DNA from: Pararhodobacter marinus
Lineage (GTDB): Bacteria; Pseudomonadota; Alphaproteobacteria; Rhodobacterales; Rhodobacteraceae
Assembly (NCBI RefSeq): GCF_003122215.1
Contig: NZ_QEYD01000017.1
Location: 1 to 64,000 of the forward strand
Reading direction: 5' to 3'
Length of the DNA stretch: 64,000 bases
Shown here: positions 41,846-49,167 of the stretch, one piece after another
Position numbering within the stretch: position 1 is the stretch's first letter
Layout: each line of letters begins with the position of its first letter
Made by a program: the position numbers and the translations under genes
Notes under the pieces: model-generated
Databases searched by the model: none
What the model was told of the DNA's origin: nothing
What the model saw: the letters and a program-made list of their open reading frames with translations, nothing else

Positions 41846-42792
41846 GCGGCAACCTTTCCCTTCCAGACCTTCACCCCGGCGATGGCGCGGTCCTTGTGGT
41901 GGGTGCGCACGTATTCCTCGATGAAGGCGGTCATCGCGGCCCGGTCATTCTGGGCGATCCAGTGAAGGGCGGCGCGGTGGTCTTCGATCTCGTACAGAGT
42001 GACGGTGCGCAGGCCCTTCACAGTGTCCTTGCTGGCGCGGGCGGCGGCCTTTTGCGCGGCCTCGGCCTCGGCTTGCAGGCGGTCGGCTTCACGCTGCGCC
42101 TCGATGTTCGCGGCATCGGCGGCGCGGGCGGCTTCCTGCGCGGCGCGCATCTTGGCTTCGGCTTCCTCGCGGGCCTTGCGCTCTGCCTCGGCCTTCTGCG
42201 CGGCCAGAGCGCGCTTGAAGCTGTCCACGAGGGCGACGAGGCCTTTCTCGATACGCTTGGCGTCCTCGATGGTCGGCGCCCACCGGGCTTTCTCGGCCTT
42301 CCAGGCATCGTGCAGCGGCGCGGCGGCGGACTTTTCGCCCGCCTCCAGCGCCATGCGCCACTCGCGGGCGCCTTTGCGCAGCTCGTCGACGGCCTTCATC
42401 TGGTCTTCGCTCTCGACGGGAGATCCGTCGAGCCAGTTCTCGGCCTCCTCGCGGATGGCTTCGTGAGCGGCGTTGATTTCGTCGATGGGGTCGGGCGGGT
42501 TGTTCCCGCCGATGCCGTGCCGGCTTCTGGAGAAGTGATCAGCGACAGCGATCATGCCCTCGTTCGCTGTCTTCCAGTCGGCAAGGTCCGCGCCGTCCAG
42601 CGGGGCGGGGCCGAGGATCGGCTTGCAGGCGAAATCCGGTTCTTCGACATCGACGGCATGAACGGTGACGGCTTTCCGCCCTTCGCGAGCATCGACCAGA
42701 ACGCGCTGACCGGGGGTAAGCGCTTCATCGCCGTCATAGGTGTAGGTGTAGGTGCGAATGTCGGTCGGCTGGAACTTTACGGAAACGAACAT
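41842..42792 (-). CDS. Coiled-coil phage protein next to ERF annealing gene
   Basis: 316 residues. The first ~55 residues are a beta domain (T-Y-T-Y-T-Y-D-G-D-E, L-T-P-G-Q-R-V-L-V-D) that faintly recalls the PriA N-terminal DNA-binding fold. Residues ~190-265 are a long Ala/Glu/Lys coiled coil, and a helical end follows. It is directly downstream of ERF, so a recombination-partner role is inferred. Confidence 0.6.
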   Translation of the reverse strand: MFVSVKFQPTDIRTYTYTYDGDEALTPGQRVLVDAREGRKAVTVHAVDVEEPDFACKPILGPAPLDGADLADWKTANEGMIAVADHFSRSRHGIGGNNPPDPIDEINAAHEAIREEAENWLDGSPVESEDQMKAVDELRKGAREWRMALEAGEKSAAAPLHDAWKAEKARWAPTIEDAKRIEKGLVALVDSFKRALAAQKAEAERKAREEAEAKMRAAQEAARAADAANIEAQREADRLQAEAEAAQKAAARASKDTVKGLRTVTLYEIEDHRAALHWIAQNDRAAMTAFIEEYVRTHHKDRAIAGVKVWKGKVAA

Positions 42793-42803
42793 GGGCTTGC
42801 TCC

Positions 42804-43436
42804 TCAGTAGGGGATTTCGTCATCTTCGATGGCGGTCTGGGACAGGGCGGCCTTGCGGCGCTCTTTGGCGTCGGCGCAGGCCTGAACCCGCTGCATGTCG
42901 CCACCAATCGCGCGCCAACGTTCGGCCAGCTGCTCCAGCGTCTCGGCCCCAGAGAGGGCAGCAACGGCAGCCGCGACCGGATCGAAGCCATCGTTCTCCC
43001 GTGTCGAAGCGCGCCGCTCGTCACGCTTCGGCGCAGCATTGGCGGCTGCATTGCCGTCATCATCTTCCGGCGCGATCCCCGCCATGCACATGAGGCCGTA
43101 GCGCCGTGCATAGGTGACGGCGGAGCCATAGCCCTGCATGTCATTCTTCGAGACGATCAGCGGGACGCGGCAGGTCAGCCGTTCGCCGCTGACGTGGATC
43201 AGAACCGTTTCGACAAAGCGTTCGTCGCCCTCGGCCCCGGCGGGCTGAATAAGGGCAATGCCATGCCGGTTCAGGGCCGGAAGGCATGCTTCCATCACGT
43301 TCCCGAGGTCCGCATACTTGCTGCGGAAATGCGGATTGTTCGCCTGCTTCAGCGCTTTGCCCATTTCTGCTTGCGCGGCGGCGAGGGCAGCAGCGATGCT
43401 GGCGTGGTCAGCCTTCGTTTCGGTCACGGCGTTCAT
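42804..43436 (-). CDS. ERF-family single-strand annealing protein
   Basis: 210 residues. N-terminal A-L-A-A-A-Q-A-E-M-G-K, then N-P-H-F-R-S-K-Y-A-D-L-G and the Q-G-Y-G-S-A-V-T-Y-A-R-R-Y-G signature of ERF/RecT-type annealers. A low-complexity linker and C-terminal helices follow. It pairs complementary single strands in phage recombination. Confidence 0.88.
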   Translation of the reverse strand: MNAVTETKADHASIAAALAAAQAEMGKALKQANNPHFRSKYADLGNVMEACLPALNRHGIALIQPAGAEGDERFVETVLIHVSGERLTCRVPLIVSKNDMQGYGSAVTYARRYGLMCMAGIAPEDDDGNAAANAAPKRDERRASTRENDGFDPVAAAVAALSGAETLEQLAERWRAIGGDMQRVQACADAKERRKAALSQTAIEDDEIPY

Positions 43437-43582
43437 TGTGGATACTCCATGTTGGCGGCGTCATGCTCGGCCTGAGCCAGAGCGCGGGGCAGGGCGTTGG
43501 CGAGGACGAGCATCCCGCCGAAGACAGCGACGGTGGCGAGGCCGGTGGTGAAGCCGCTGAGGATGCGGCGGAAGGTGGTCAT
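43433..43582 (-). CDS. Small membrane protein
   Basis: 49 residues starting MTTFRRILSGFTTGLATVAV, with one predicted transmembrane segment (about residues 8-30) and a short acidic tail. ATGA overlap with ERF. The role is unknown. Confidence 0.6.
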   Translation of the reverse strand: MTTFRRILSGFTTGLATVAVFGGMLVLANALPRALAQAEHDAANMEYPQ

Positions 43583-43914
43583 TCACGGCACCCGTTCACG
43601 GCAACCTGCGTGGCCAGATCCCCGAAGGACCGGACCTTCGCCGGGTCATTCCCGCCCATCATGCGGATCATCGCCGCGACCCGGGGCAGGGACACGGAAG
43701 GGCCATAGAGCGCGGGGCCGGTGCGGGTGCTGCGAAACACCGGCTCGCGCTCCTTGACGATGGCGCTCGGGCGCGGGTCGTGGTCGGGCTGCCACGGCTC
43801 CATGCCGGTGCGGTCAATGACGGCGGATTGTCCGGCGACCATGCGAGCGACGACGGTGGCGCGGGTCTCAGGCGACAGAAGGGCGGCGATGCCGTGGCGA
43901 ATGGCGCGGGTCAT
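43579..43914 (-). CDS. Phage hypothetical protein
   Basis: 111 residues from MTRAIRHGIAALLSPETRAT. The centre has D-H-D-P-R-P-S-A-I-V, and the C-terminal region R-V-A-A-M-I-R-M-M-G-G-N-D. The function is unknown. Confidence 0.55.
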   Translation of the reverse strand: MTRAIRHGIAALLSPETRATVVARMVAGQSAVIDRTGMEPWQPDHDPRPSAIVKEREPVFRSTRTGPALYGPSVSLPRVAAMIRMMGGNDPAKVRSFGDLATQVAVNGCRE

Positions 43915-44273
43915 GCGGCGTTCCACTCTTCGACGAGGCTTTCCGCGCAGGCCATGAAATCCATGGCGGTGTCGTCCAGCTGGTTGCGGTCTTCGGTGCG
44001 GTGGGTGACGGCCAGCGACATGGCCAAGCCCTCGCCCCGCGCCAGTTCATTCAGCAGGTTCTCGACCGCCGTGTTCCGGGCTGCGTGCGCTGCGTCCATG
44101 GCGATATGCAGGGCGATGGCCAGCGCGTTGCGGTTCACGGCGTCGGTGTGGCTGGCCAGGGTCGTCCCGTCAGGGGCGGGCGTCCGGAGCGCAGCAAGCG
44201 GGTACAGCGAGGCCTCGGCCACCATCGCGGCGACGGCGGCATGCGTGGCGGGGAAGCGGGCGGGTGCGTTCAT
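43911..44273 (-). CDS. First gene of the leftward early operon, hypothetical
   Basis: 120 residues from MNAPARFPATHAAVAAMVAE; GGGAGAGAC precedes the ATG. Helical and Ala-rich, with a D-R-N-Q-L-D-D-T-A-M-D segment. It is the first gene after the OL-like promoter, the slot of lambda N, but it has no N-like basic box and no antitermination function is assigned. Confidence 0.6.
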   Translation of the reverse strand: MNAPARFPATHAAVAAMVAEASLYPLAALRTPAPDGTTLASHTDAVNRNALAIALHIAMDAAHAARNTAVENLLNELARGEGLAMSLAVTHRTEDRNQLDDTAMDFMACAESLVEEWNAA

Positions 44274-44330
44274 CTGGTCTCTCCCATGTTCCGCGATCAG
44301 CCGGTGGCGTCTTCGGCGGGTGATGGGGAG

Positions 44331-44383
44331 ACTATGATGGGGGAACTTCCCCATGTCAATCAGAAATGGGGGAACTCCCCCAT
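44331..44383 (-). promoter_or_regulatory. pL-like promoter with two operators (OL)
   Basis: Leftward -35 TTGACA (44359-44354) and -10 CATAGT (44336-44331) flank a 17-bp spacer that is the operator ATGGGGGAACTTCCCCAT (44337-44354). A second palindrome, ATGGGGGAACTCCCCCAT, is at 44366-44383. Both match the operators at the repressor start. Confidence 0.85.
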
Positions 44384-44449
44384 ATTCGTCTTTGCGCAGT
44401 TACTGTGGGCTGCTATCTTGCCCCTACCGGCGCCGTGGTGGCGCGCATG

Positions 44450-44469
44450 AAAAAGCCCCGCACGGGGCG
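44450..44469 (-). terminator. Intrinsic terminator for the membrane-protein gene
   Basis: Leftward CCCCG-tg-CGGGG stem followed by CTTTTT, 34 bp after the stop of the leftward membrane-protein gene. Confidence 0.8.
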
Positions 44470-44502
44470 GGGCGAGCAAGGCGGGGGTGGTATGACTGAG
44501 CC

Positions 44503-45132
44503 TTATGTTTTGGCAGCGCTGTCTTCTATGGTTTCAGCCATTCTTATTGCGGTTGCGGCGTGGATTCTGAGCTCGTGCGTTCGGCGGATGGGCCGCATTG
44601 GCGCATCCCTCCGGGTTAGCGTGAGCCGGATTGAAAACTTGGGACCGGAAGAAAGCCGCCACTCCAAGGATCGCCAGAACACCTTAGCCAGCCATAGCCT
44701 CAGCGAAGATCCCCAAGATGATGCTTCTCGGCGCAGCGCCGATGCGTCTGGGTAGACAACGAGCGCAAGGGTTCCGCTCTTCATTGGCTCTATAACCCCC
44801 TGGAGGGGCGCTGTGTCTGCGCCCCAGCTTTCGTGCTTGGTATCTGGTCTCCCGTCAAACCAGCGCTCGACACGTTGAATTGGACCACGGACGCGAACCC
44901 TGTCGGCGATCATCGTCTTGCTCGTTTGATTTAAGACGTGGCAAATGACGCGAAAGCACCCATGATGTATCTCAAGCTCCCACTCGACGGTCAGCTTCTG
45001 GCGCCTGTCCAGCCAGTTTGTTAAGGCGGTATATCCGGTGAACATCGCCGTGAGAAGTGCGGCGACAGAGCCGACCAGCGTAATCCAATTGTATGCTGAT
45101 GGGGCTCCAACCCATTCGAAAAACTCAACCAT
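44503..45132 (-). CDS. Membrane-anchored lysogenic protein of unknown function (moron)
   Basis: 209 residues. One N-terminal membrane segment (about residues 15-41, I-T-L-V-G-S-V-A-A-L-L-T-A-M-F) and a cytoplasmic beta-rich domain. It lies just downstream of the repressor on the same strand, with its own terminator, so it should be expressed in the lysogen. A superinfection-exclusion role is plausible by place; no family is recognised. Confidence 0.65.
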   Translation of the reverse strand: MVEFFEWVGAPSAYNWITLVGSVAALLTAMFTGYTALTNWLDRRQKLTVEWELEIHHGCFRVICHVLNQTSKTMIADRVRVRGPIQRVERWFDGRPDTKHESWGADTAPLQGVIEPMKSGTLALVVYPDASALRREASSWGSSLRLWLAKVFWRSLEWRLSSGPKFSIRLTLTRRDAPMRPIRRTHELRIHAATAIRMAETIEDSAAKT

Positions 45133-45174
45133 CCCCCCCTCACATATCCAGCATCGTCCGGTAGACGCGGGCGA

Positions 45175-45831
45175 TCAGTCGATCCGCCTGACGTACTCGG
45201 GCGGCAAATTGATGCGCACCGGCGCGGCCCATCTGAGGCGGACCCCGTGCATATTCTCTGCTTCCGGGTTCAGTGAAATAAGGCTGAAGGTGCCCTCCTC
45301 GCGGCCAACGCGAACGATCTTCACCCAAGCCTTCCCGGCCTCATCCTCGCAAACGCAGATCCGGCCGATCGCCTCGGATGGCACGCCCAGTGCTTCGCGG
45401 CTGTAGAAGAGGATTTCGCCGGGTTGGTAGATCGGAGACATGCTGTCCCCCTCGACCTCCACCGCGACAATCCCACGCGGGCTGACCCCTTCGGGAACGG
45501 CCACGCGGAATAGGCCGTCACCCTTCTCGTAAGCGTCTACCAGATCTACCTGGGCCCCCGCACCAACTCGCCCGGCGACCGCCACGGAACCGGCAACTGC
45601 CTCGATCACCCCCTCGATGCCAATCTGAACGATCTCATCGACTGATCGACCAACCGCTTTTGCCAACGCAACTGCATTCGCAACCTTCGGCGACGACTCG
45701 TGCCTGAACAGGTCGCGCACGCCCGATTCACCCATGCCAGCAGCAAGGGACAGCGGTTTCATTTTCCACTGCTCGGCATCCATGATGATTTTGAGGCCTC
45801 GCACGAAGGCATCGCGGTGCTGTTCGGTCAT
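45175..45831 (-). CDS. CI-like phage repressor with S24-type C-terminus
   Basis: 218 residues from MTEQHRDAFVRGLKIIMDAE. N-terminal HTH (L-S-L-A-A-G-M-G-E-S-G-V-R-D-L-F), linker, then a LexA-like domain with V-E-G-D-S-M-S-P-I-Y (Ser) and A-W-V-K-I-V (Lys). Operators start one base upstream of its ATG, with no ribosome site between, as for leaderless lambda cI mRNA. Confidence 0.9.
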   Translation of the reverse strand: MTEQHRDAFVRGLKIIMDAEQWKMKPLSLAAGMGESGVRDLFRHESSPKVANAVALAKAVGRSVDEIVQIGIEGVIEAVAGSVAVAGRVGAGAQVDLVDAYEKGDGLFRVAVPEGVSPRGIVAVEVEGDSMSPIYQPGEILFYSREALGVPSEAIGRICVCEDEAGKAWVKIVRVGREEGTFSLISLNPEAENMHGVRLRWAAPVRINLPPEYVRRID

Positions 45832-45909
45832 ATGGGGAAAGTACCCCGCGCGAATTTTGCGCGCGATGGGGAAGTTCCCCTTGCCAAAGTGGGGGAGTTC
45901 CCCCATCAT
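45832..45909. promoter_or_regulatory. OR-like operator triple and pR-like promoter
   Basis: Three sites: ATGGGGAAAGTACCCC (45832-45847), ATGGGGAAGTTCCCC (45866-45880) and GTGGGGGAGTTCCCCCAT (45889-45906). A rightward -35 TTGCCA (45881-45886) and -10 CATCAT (45904-45909) flank a 17-bp spacer made of the third site. Predicted initiation is at about 45916-45917, i.e. on the ATG of the cro-like gene. Confidence 0.85.
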
Positions 45910-45916
45910 GCTCTGC

Positions 45917-46117
45917 ATGGAACAGCTCATCTCAGAAATCGAGCGCCACTGCGCTGAACGCCAGATCACCCCGCAGGCATTCCTCCGCGAGGCGATCAAC
46001 GCGAGCTGGCGTCAGTGGCAGGACTGGAAAGACGGCAAGGCCAGCCCCCGGCTCGAAACCGCTGACCGGATCCGCGCTTACATGCGGGACAACCCCCCGA
46101 TCCGCGCCGCCTCGTAA
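45917..46117 (+). CDS. Cro-like small HTH protein
   Basis: 66 residues from MEQLISEIERHCAERQITPQ, with an HTH-like pattern (A-F-L-R-E-A-I-N-A-S-W-R-Q-W). The start 45917 was chosen because the promoter's +1 falls there; ATG 45908 lies inside the -10 box. There is no ribosome site, so a leaderless mRNA is likely. It is divergent from the repressor. Confidence 0.75.
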   Translation: MEQLISEIERHCAERQITPQAFLREAINASWRQWQDWKDGKASPRLETADRIRAYMRDNPPIRAAS

Positions 46118-46211
46118 CCTCATATCAAACTCCTTTCGCCTGTGAAGCATGGGCGCGAGGACTGCGCCCGTCACGCGAAACCAGCACTGCGCAATTCACA
46201 GGACCCTCCCC

Positions 46212-46724
46212 ATGACCCGCGCCACGACCCCCGGAACCATCCAAGAGGCTGTTCAGGCCTGCTATGACGCCTATGGCGACCAAAAGAAGATCGCCGGGGA
46301 TCTCGGCATCGCCGGGTCCTCGGTGTCCTACGGGACCGAGATCCAGGACGTTCGCCCGGGAGGGCTCGGCGTGAACTATCTCGACCGGCTGGGGCGCGTG
46401 AAGCCGGAAGCCGCGGCGCCGATCGCTCAGTATTTCGCCGCACTCGCGGGCGGTGTCTTCCAGCCGATCATCGAAGAGGGTGCGCTGGCTGCCGATGTGC
46501 ACCGGATCACGCAGGAGTTTTCCGACGTCCTGACGATGCATGCGCAGGCGCACTCGGCCGCGTCGTGCGACCCCAACGATTACACGCCTCACGAGGCCCG
46601 CAAGCAGATCCGCGAGATCGACCAGCTGGTCGCGGTCTCGATGCAGTTCCGTGCCTCGCTCTTGTTGCGGGCCGAAGGCCCTGCGCAGACCACCATTCCG
46701 TTCCGTGGTGGGGTGCGCCGATGA
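46212..46724 (+). CDS. Conserved early phage protein shared by both prophages
   Basis: 170 residues; starts MTRATTPGTIQEAVQACYDA like the prophage 1 copy at 20502-21011. Only a handful of residues differ along the length (for example Q to E in P-I-I-E-(Q/E)-G-A-L). Upstream DNA is also alike for ~80 bp. It follows the cro-like gene, consistent with an early lytic regulator. Confidence 0.75.
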   Translation: MTRATTPGTIQEAVQACYDAYGDQKKIAGDLGIAGSSVSYGTEIQDVRPGGLGVNYLDRLGRVKPEAAAPIAQYFAALAGGVFQPIIEEGALAADVHRITQEFSDVLTMHAQAHSAASCDPNDYTPHEARKQIREIDQLVAVSMQFRASLLLRAEGPAQTTIPFRGGVRR

Positions 46725-46750
46725 CCGCCCGCCAAAGAGACGCTTGGGTC

Positions 46751-47065
46751 TCAGATATTGAAGTGAACGATGAATCGGTGCGCGCGATCATGCTCAGTAT
46801 CGCCGCTGAATGTCAGGAGGCTGCTGCTCTTCGTGGCGTCTCGCGCGAGGCGATTGAGCTGCAGCTGGGCGTCTGCCTTGGCGAACTCGACGGCGAGCTG
46901 GCCGGCCTCTTGAGCATTCGCCCAGTTCCCGCAGAGAACGCATCCGACCTCCTCGCGATCCGCATCGGGTTCAGCCCGGCGGGCTATCGGCGCCTCGCAG
47001 AAGCCGCAAAGGATCGGATAGCTCACATCGTTGATGGCGATGGTGATCGCGTCGTCGTCGGTCAT
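46751..47065 (-). CDS. Antisense-oriented small zinc-finger protein
   Basis: 104 residues from MTDDDAITIAINDVSYPILC. C20-x2-C23 and C42-x2-C45 form a likely zinc ribbon, then a helical half. GGGGAG lies upstream of the ATG. Codon third positions are strongly G/C-biased on this strand, unlike the overlapping plus-strand frame. It points opposite to the surrounding lytic operon. Confidence 0.6.
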   Translation of the reverse strand: MTDDDAITIAINDVSYPILCGFCEAPIARRAEPDADREEVGCVLCGNWANAQEAGQLAVEFAKADAQLQLNRLARDATKSSSLLTFSGDTEHDRAHRFIVHFNI

Positions 47066-47145
47066 GGCAACTCCCCCACTGGCACAGAACCGGGTCAATC
47101 CTGCGATGCACGGCCCGGTGGAGTCGAGTCGAAAGGTGACACCCA

Positions 47146-47358
47146 ATGACCGCCCGATCCATCAAAGCAGAGCGCATCGCATATCAGATCTGGGCGCTGA
47201 TCCAGCGCACGGGTGGCGATTGCACGCTTCACGACATGGCCGAGGCGACGGGCGAAAGCTGGCAAACCTGCCGGGCCATTTCCGGCTCGCGCGGATGGAC
47301 CACACATTACCGCAAGATCACCACCGACATCGAGTTTCGGGAGGTAGACGCGGCATGA
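47146..47358 (+). CDS. Small winged-HTH protein
   Basis: 70 residues, MTARSIKAERIAYQIWALIQ then D-M-A-E-A-T-G-E-S-W-Q-T-C-R, an HTH-like pattern. It could regulate early genes. No closer family is recognised. Confidence 0.6.
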   Translation: MTARSIKAERIAYQIWALIQRTGGDCTLHDMAEATGESWQTCRAISGSRGWTTHYRKITTDIEFREVDAA

Positions 47359-47410
47359 GCGCCTATTCCACCCATACCGCGCGCAACCGTCCAGCCGCTG
47401 CGCACGGCCA

Positions 47411-47457
47411 CGCCAGCCCGGCATCGGCAGCGCCCCAAAGGGGGAGCCGGGCTGGCG
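47411..47457 (+). other. GC-rich hairpin before micro-ORF 47482
   Basis: Perfect 12-bp inverted repeat CGCCAGCCCGGC / GCCGGGCTGGCG with a 23-nt loop. No U-run follows. It is the clearest of a series of hairpins that each precede a small ORF in 47.4-48.6 kb. Confidence 0.65.
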
Positions 47458-47481
47458 CCATCTTCAACAACGAGGCTCCAC

Positions 47482-47700
47482 ATGTTCAAGCACTACGCGG
47501 CATTGCTTTCGTACATCTTCGGCCCGGCTCAGGCCATGGCTCCGGAACAGGCTATTCTCTGGTCGCCATCCGGACCGCAGCACGAACCGACCGCGCCCGC
47601 GCGCAAGCGGTCCGGTCGATCGATGACCGTCGCGCAGCAAAAGCGCGTCTCGGCCAAGCGCCGGGCTGTGCGCCGTGCGCGCAAGCTCGGGCACGCCTGA
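47482..47700 (+). CDS. Small basic phage protein
   Basis: 72 residues, MFKHYAALLSYIFGPAQAMA, with an Arg/Lys-rich C-terminal third (K-R-R-A-V-R-R-A-R-K-L). GAGG precedes the ATG. It may bind nucleic acid; no family is recognised. Confidence 0.5.
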   Translation: MFKHYAALLSYIFGPAQAMAPEQAILWSPSGPQHEPTAPARKRSGRSMTVAQQKRVSAKRRAVRRARKLGHA

Positions 47701-47806
47701 CCCCCCATTCGACGGCAGAGCGTTGTCCCCGCGACGGGCGCTCGTGGTGCGCTATCCGGGGCGGCGCTGCCGTTGAAGCCCCGGCTTTACACGAAAGGGC
47801 CTCTGC

Positions 47807-47941
47807 ATGTGGGGAATTGCCTTCAGCCTCAACCCGCGCGCGTGGCGTCTCGGGAAACAGGATGCGCTCGAAGATGACGGGCGCGTCGTCGGCGTGTGGT
47901 GGTGCTTCGGCCCCATCGCGCTTTGCTACGACTACGAGTGA
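47807..47941 (+). CDS. Micro-ORF (44 residues)
   Basis: MWGIAFSLNPRAWRLGKQDA then D-G-R-V-V-G-V-W-W-C-F-G. AAAGGG lies upstream, and a 7-bp CCGGGGC/GCCCCGG hairpin ends shortly before it. The real-looking codon use and Trp-rich core support a small protein of unknown role. Confidence 0.5.
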   Translation: MWGIAFSLNPRAWRLGKQDALEDDGRVVGVWWCFGPIALCYDYE

Positions 47942-48105
47942 ATCCACGGGTTGGGAAGCCTCGGATGCCCGGCGCGAGGGCGGTTTCGCGCAATCCTCCC
48001 TGTTCAACTCTGGGGCGGCTCAGGTCGCCTCAGCTTTTCCCCAGCCGCTTTCCTGCGAGCGCCTTTCGGGCGCTGGCACGAGCGCAGCCAGCAAGGACCA
48101 GCCCC

Positions 48106-48276
48106 ATGCTTCTGATCGCAGCCTTTCTCTGGTGGCCGATGCCACCGCCCGAATTTCGCCCCGTGCGCTGGCCCCCATGCCCGGCGCGCGTGATGCGGGG
48201 TCCGCATGGATCACCCCGGCATTCGCCGCAACCGCCGGTTCTGGGGATCGGTATGGGGCCGCGTATGAGCGGATAG
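48106..48276 (+). CDS. Micro-ORF (56 residues)
   Basis: MLLIAAFLWWPMPPPEFRPV, hydrophobic start then Pro/Arg-rich. Preceded by an AGCGCC/GGCGCT hairpin and weak AAGGA. The function is unknown. Confidence 0.4.
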   Translation: MLLIAAFLWWPMPPPEFRPVRWPPCPARVMRGPHGSPRHSPQPPVLGIGMGPRMSG

Positions 48277-48285
48277 TTATTCAGC

Positions 48286-48309
48286 GCCGGGGCACCGCAT
48301 CGCCCCGGC
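48286..48309 (+). other. GC-rich hairpin GCCGGGGC/GCCCCGGC before micro-ORF 48343
   Basis: Perfect 8-bp stem with an 8-nt loop, 33 bp upstream of the next small ORF. Same layout as the hairpins before the 47482 and 47807 ORFs. Confidence 0.6.
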
Positions 48310-48342
48310 TAGTTCCGCCGCTTTCCGAAGGGCAGCTTCGCC

Positions 48343-48447
48343 ATGGCCGTGCACAGCCGTGGTCTCGCGATATGCGGGCTGTCCTTCCGAGCGCGGCACC
48401 CCATCAACCCCCCACCGCATCTGGACTGGTCGGCGCGGGCGGTTTGA
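48343..48447 (+). CDS. Possible micro-ORF (34 residues)
   Basis: MAVHSRGLAICGLSFRARHP; AAGGGC upstream. Supported only by its place in the hairpin-spaced series. The ~200 bp after it (48448-48648) has more hairpin-like GC repeats and no supported gene. Confidence 0.3.
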   Translation: MAVHSRGLAICGLSFRARHPINPPPHLDWSARAV

Positions 48448-48648
48448 TTGGTCGGCGCTACCAGTGCGCCACACCCGGCGCCGGTGCTGCGCTCTTTCCA
48501 TCCGGCGCTGTTGCCGGATCTGCGACCCATGACGGGCGCAGGCAAACCACCATGATGGTGAAACAGGACTGGCGCAACGACGGCGGTCTGTCCCTTTGTC
48601 CACTCGTCGGGGCCAGCGCGGTCCCGGCGCTTTTCCCGGAGAAACTCG

Positions 48649-48876
48649 ATGCCGCTTAGCTACGCGAAAGCCGTTGACGCTCTGAAGGGCGGCGACCGGA
48701 TCTTCGTCACCAACCCTGACCCGATGAAGTCGGACGACCGCCAACGGTTCCAGCTTATCGCCGCCGGGAAGTCTATCACGCGGACTCAATTCCTCAAGCT
48801 CACCGACAACCTCGAACCTATCCCGGATGGCCTCTTTGGCGCGGAAACCGCACAGACCTATCGCTGGAAGGACTGA
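48649..48876 (+). CDS. Small phage hypothetical protein
   Basis: 75 residues, MPLSYAKAVDALKGGDRIFV; GGAGAAA precedes the ATG. The codon pattern is good. No family is recognised. Confidence 0.6.
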   Translation: MPLSYAKAVDALKGGDRIFVTNPDPMKSDDRQRFQLIAAGKSITRTQFLKLTDNLEPIPDGLFGAETAQTYRWKD

Positions 48877-48881
48877 CCGGC

Positions 48882-49163
48882 ATGTCCATGTCGTTCATGT
48901 CTGCGCCCATGAAGGCTGCGAGCGCTTTGGCGCGTTCGGCTTTCGCGAGCCGGGGCACTCAGCAGACCGCAGAAGCACCTTCACAGCATGGGCCTGCGCT
49001 GAGCATCGCGCCGAAGTCGAAACCCGCTGGCAAGGCTGGATCGACAGTCGGAAAGCTCGAAACCCGGGAAGCCCTCGCAGCCCGCTACGCCCAGACCAAG
49101 AGCTACACGGACCTGCACAAGCTGAGACAGGCGACCATGGCGTGCTTGAGCAGGGGAGCCTGA
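48882..49163 (+). CDS. Small phage hypothetical protein with overlapping alternative frame
   Basis: 93 residues; AAGGA upstream. The last ~36 residues (R-E-A-L-A-A-R-Y-A-Q-T-K-S-Y-T-D) look like genuine protein. The first half overlaps another frame (open 48827-49171) that reads C-A-H-E-G-C ... W-A-C-A-E-H-R, a zinc-finger-like pattern. Either two genes overlap, or one old gene has a frameshift. Confidence 0.5.
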   Translation: MSMSFMSAPMKAASALARSAFASRGTQQTAEAPSQHGPALSIAPKSKPAGKAGSTVGKLETREALAARYAQTKSYTDLHKLRQATMACLSRGA

Positions 49164-49167
49164 CGCT

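Noticed and set aside
46721-47149. Plus-strand ORF of 142 codons with ATGA overlaps at both ends
   Set aside because: Third-position base bias is poor, whereas the opposite strand gives a zinc-ribbon protein with strong bias and ribosome site. Kept as an alternative, not annotated.
47031-48659. 542-codon open frame on the plus strand
   Set aside because: Low-complexity Ala/Arg/Ser/Pro product with no domain; it overlaps several small genes in other frames and reads as a GC-rich artefact.
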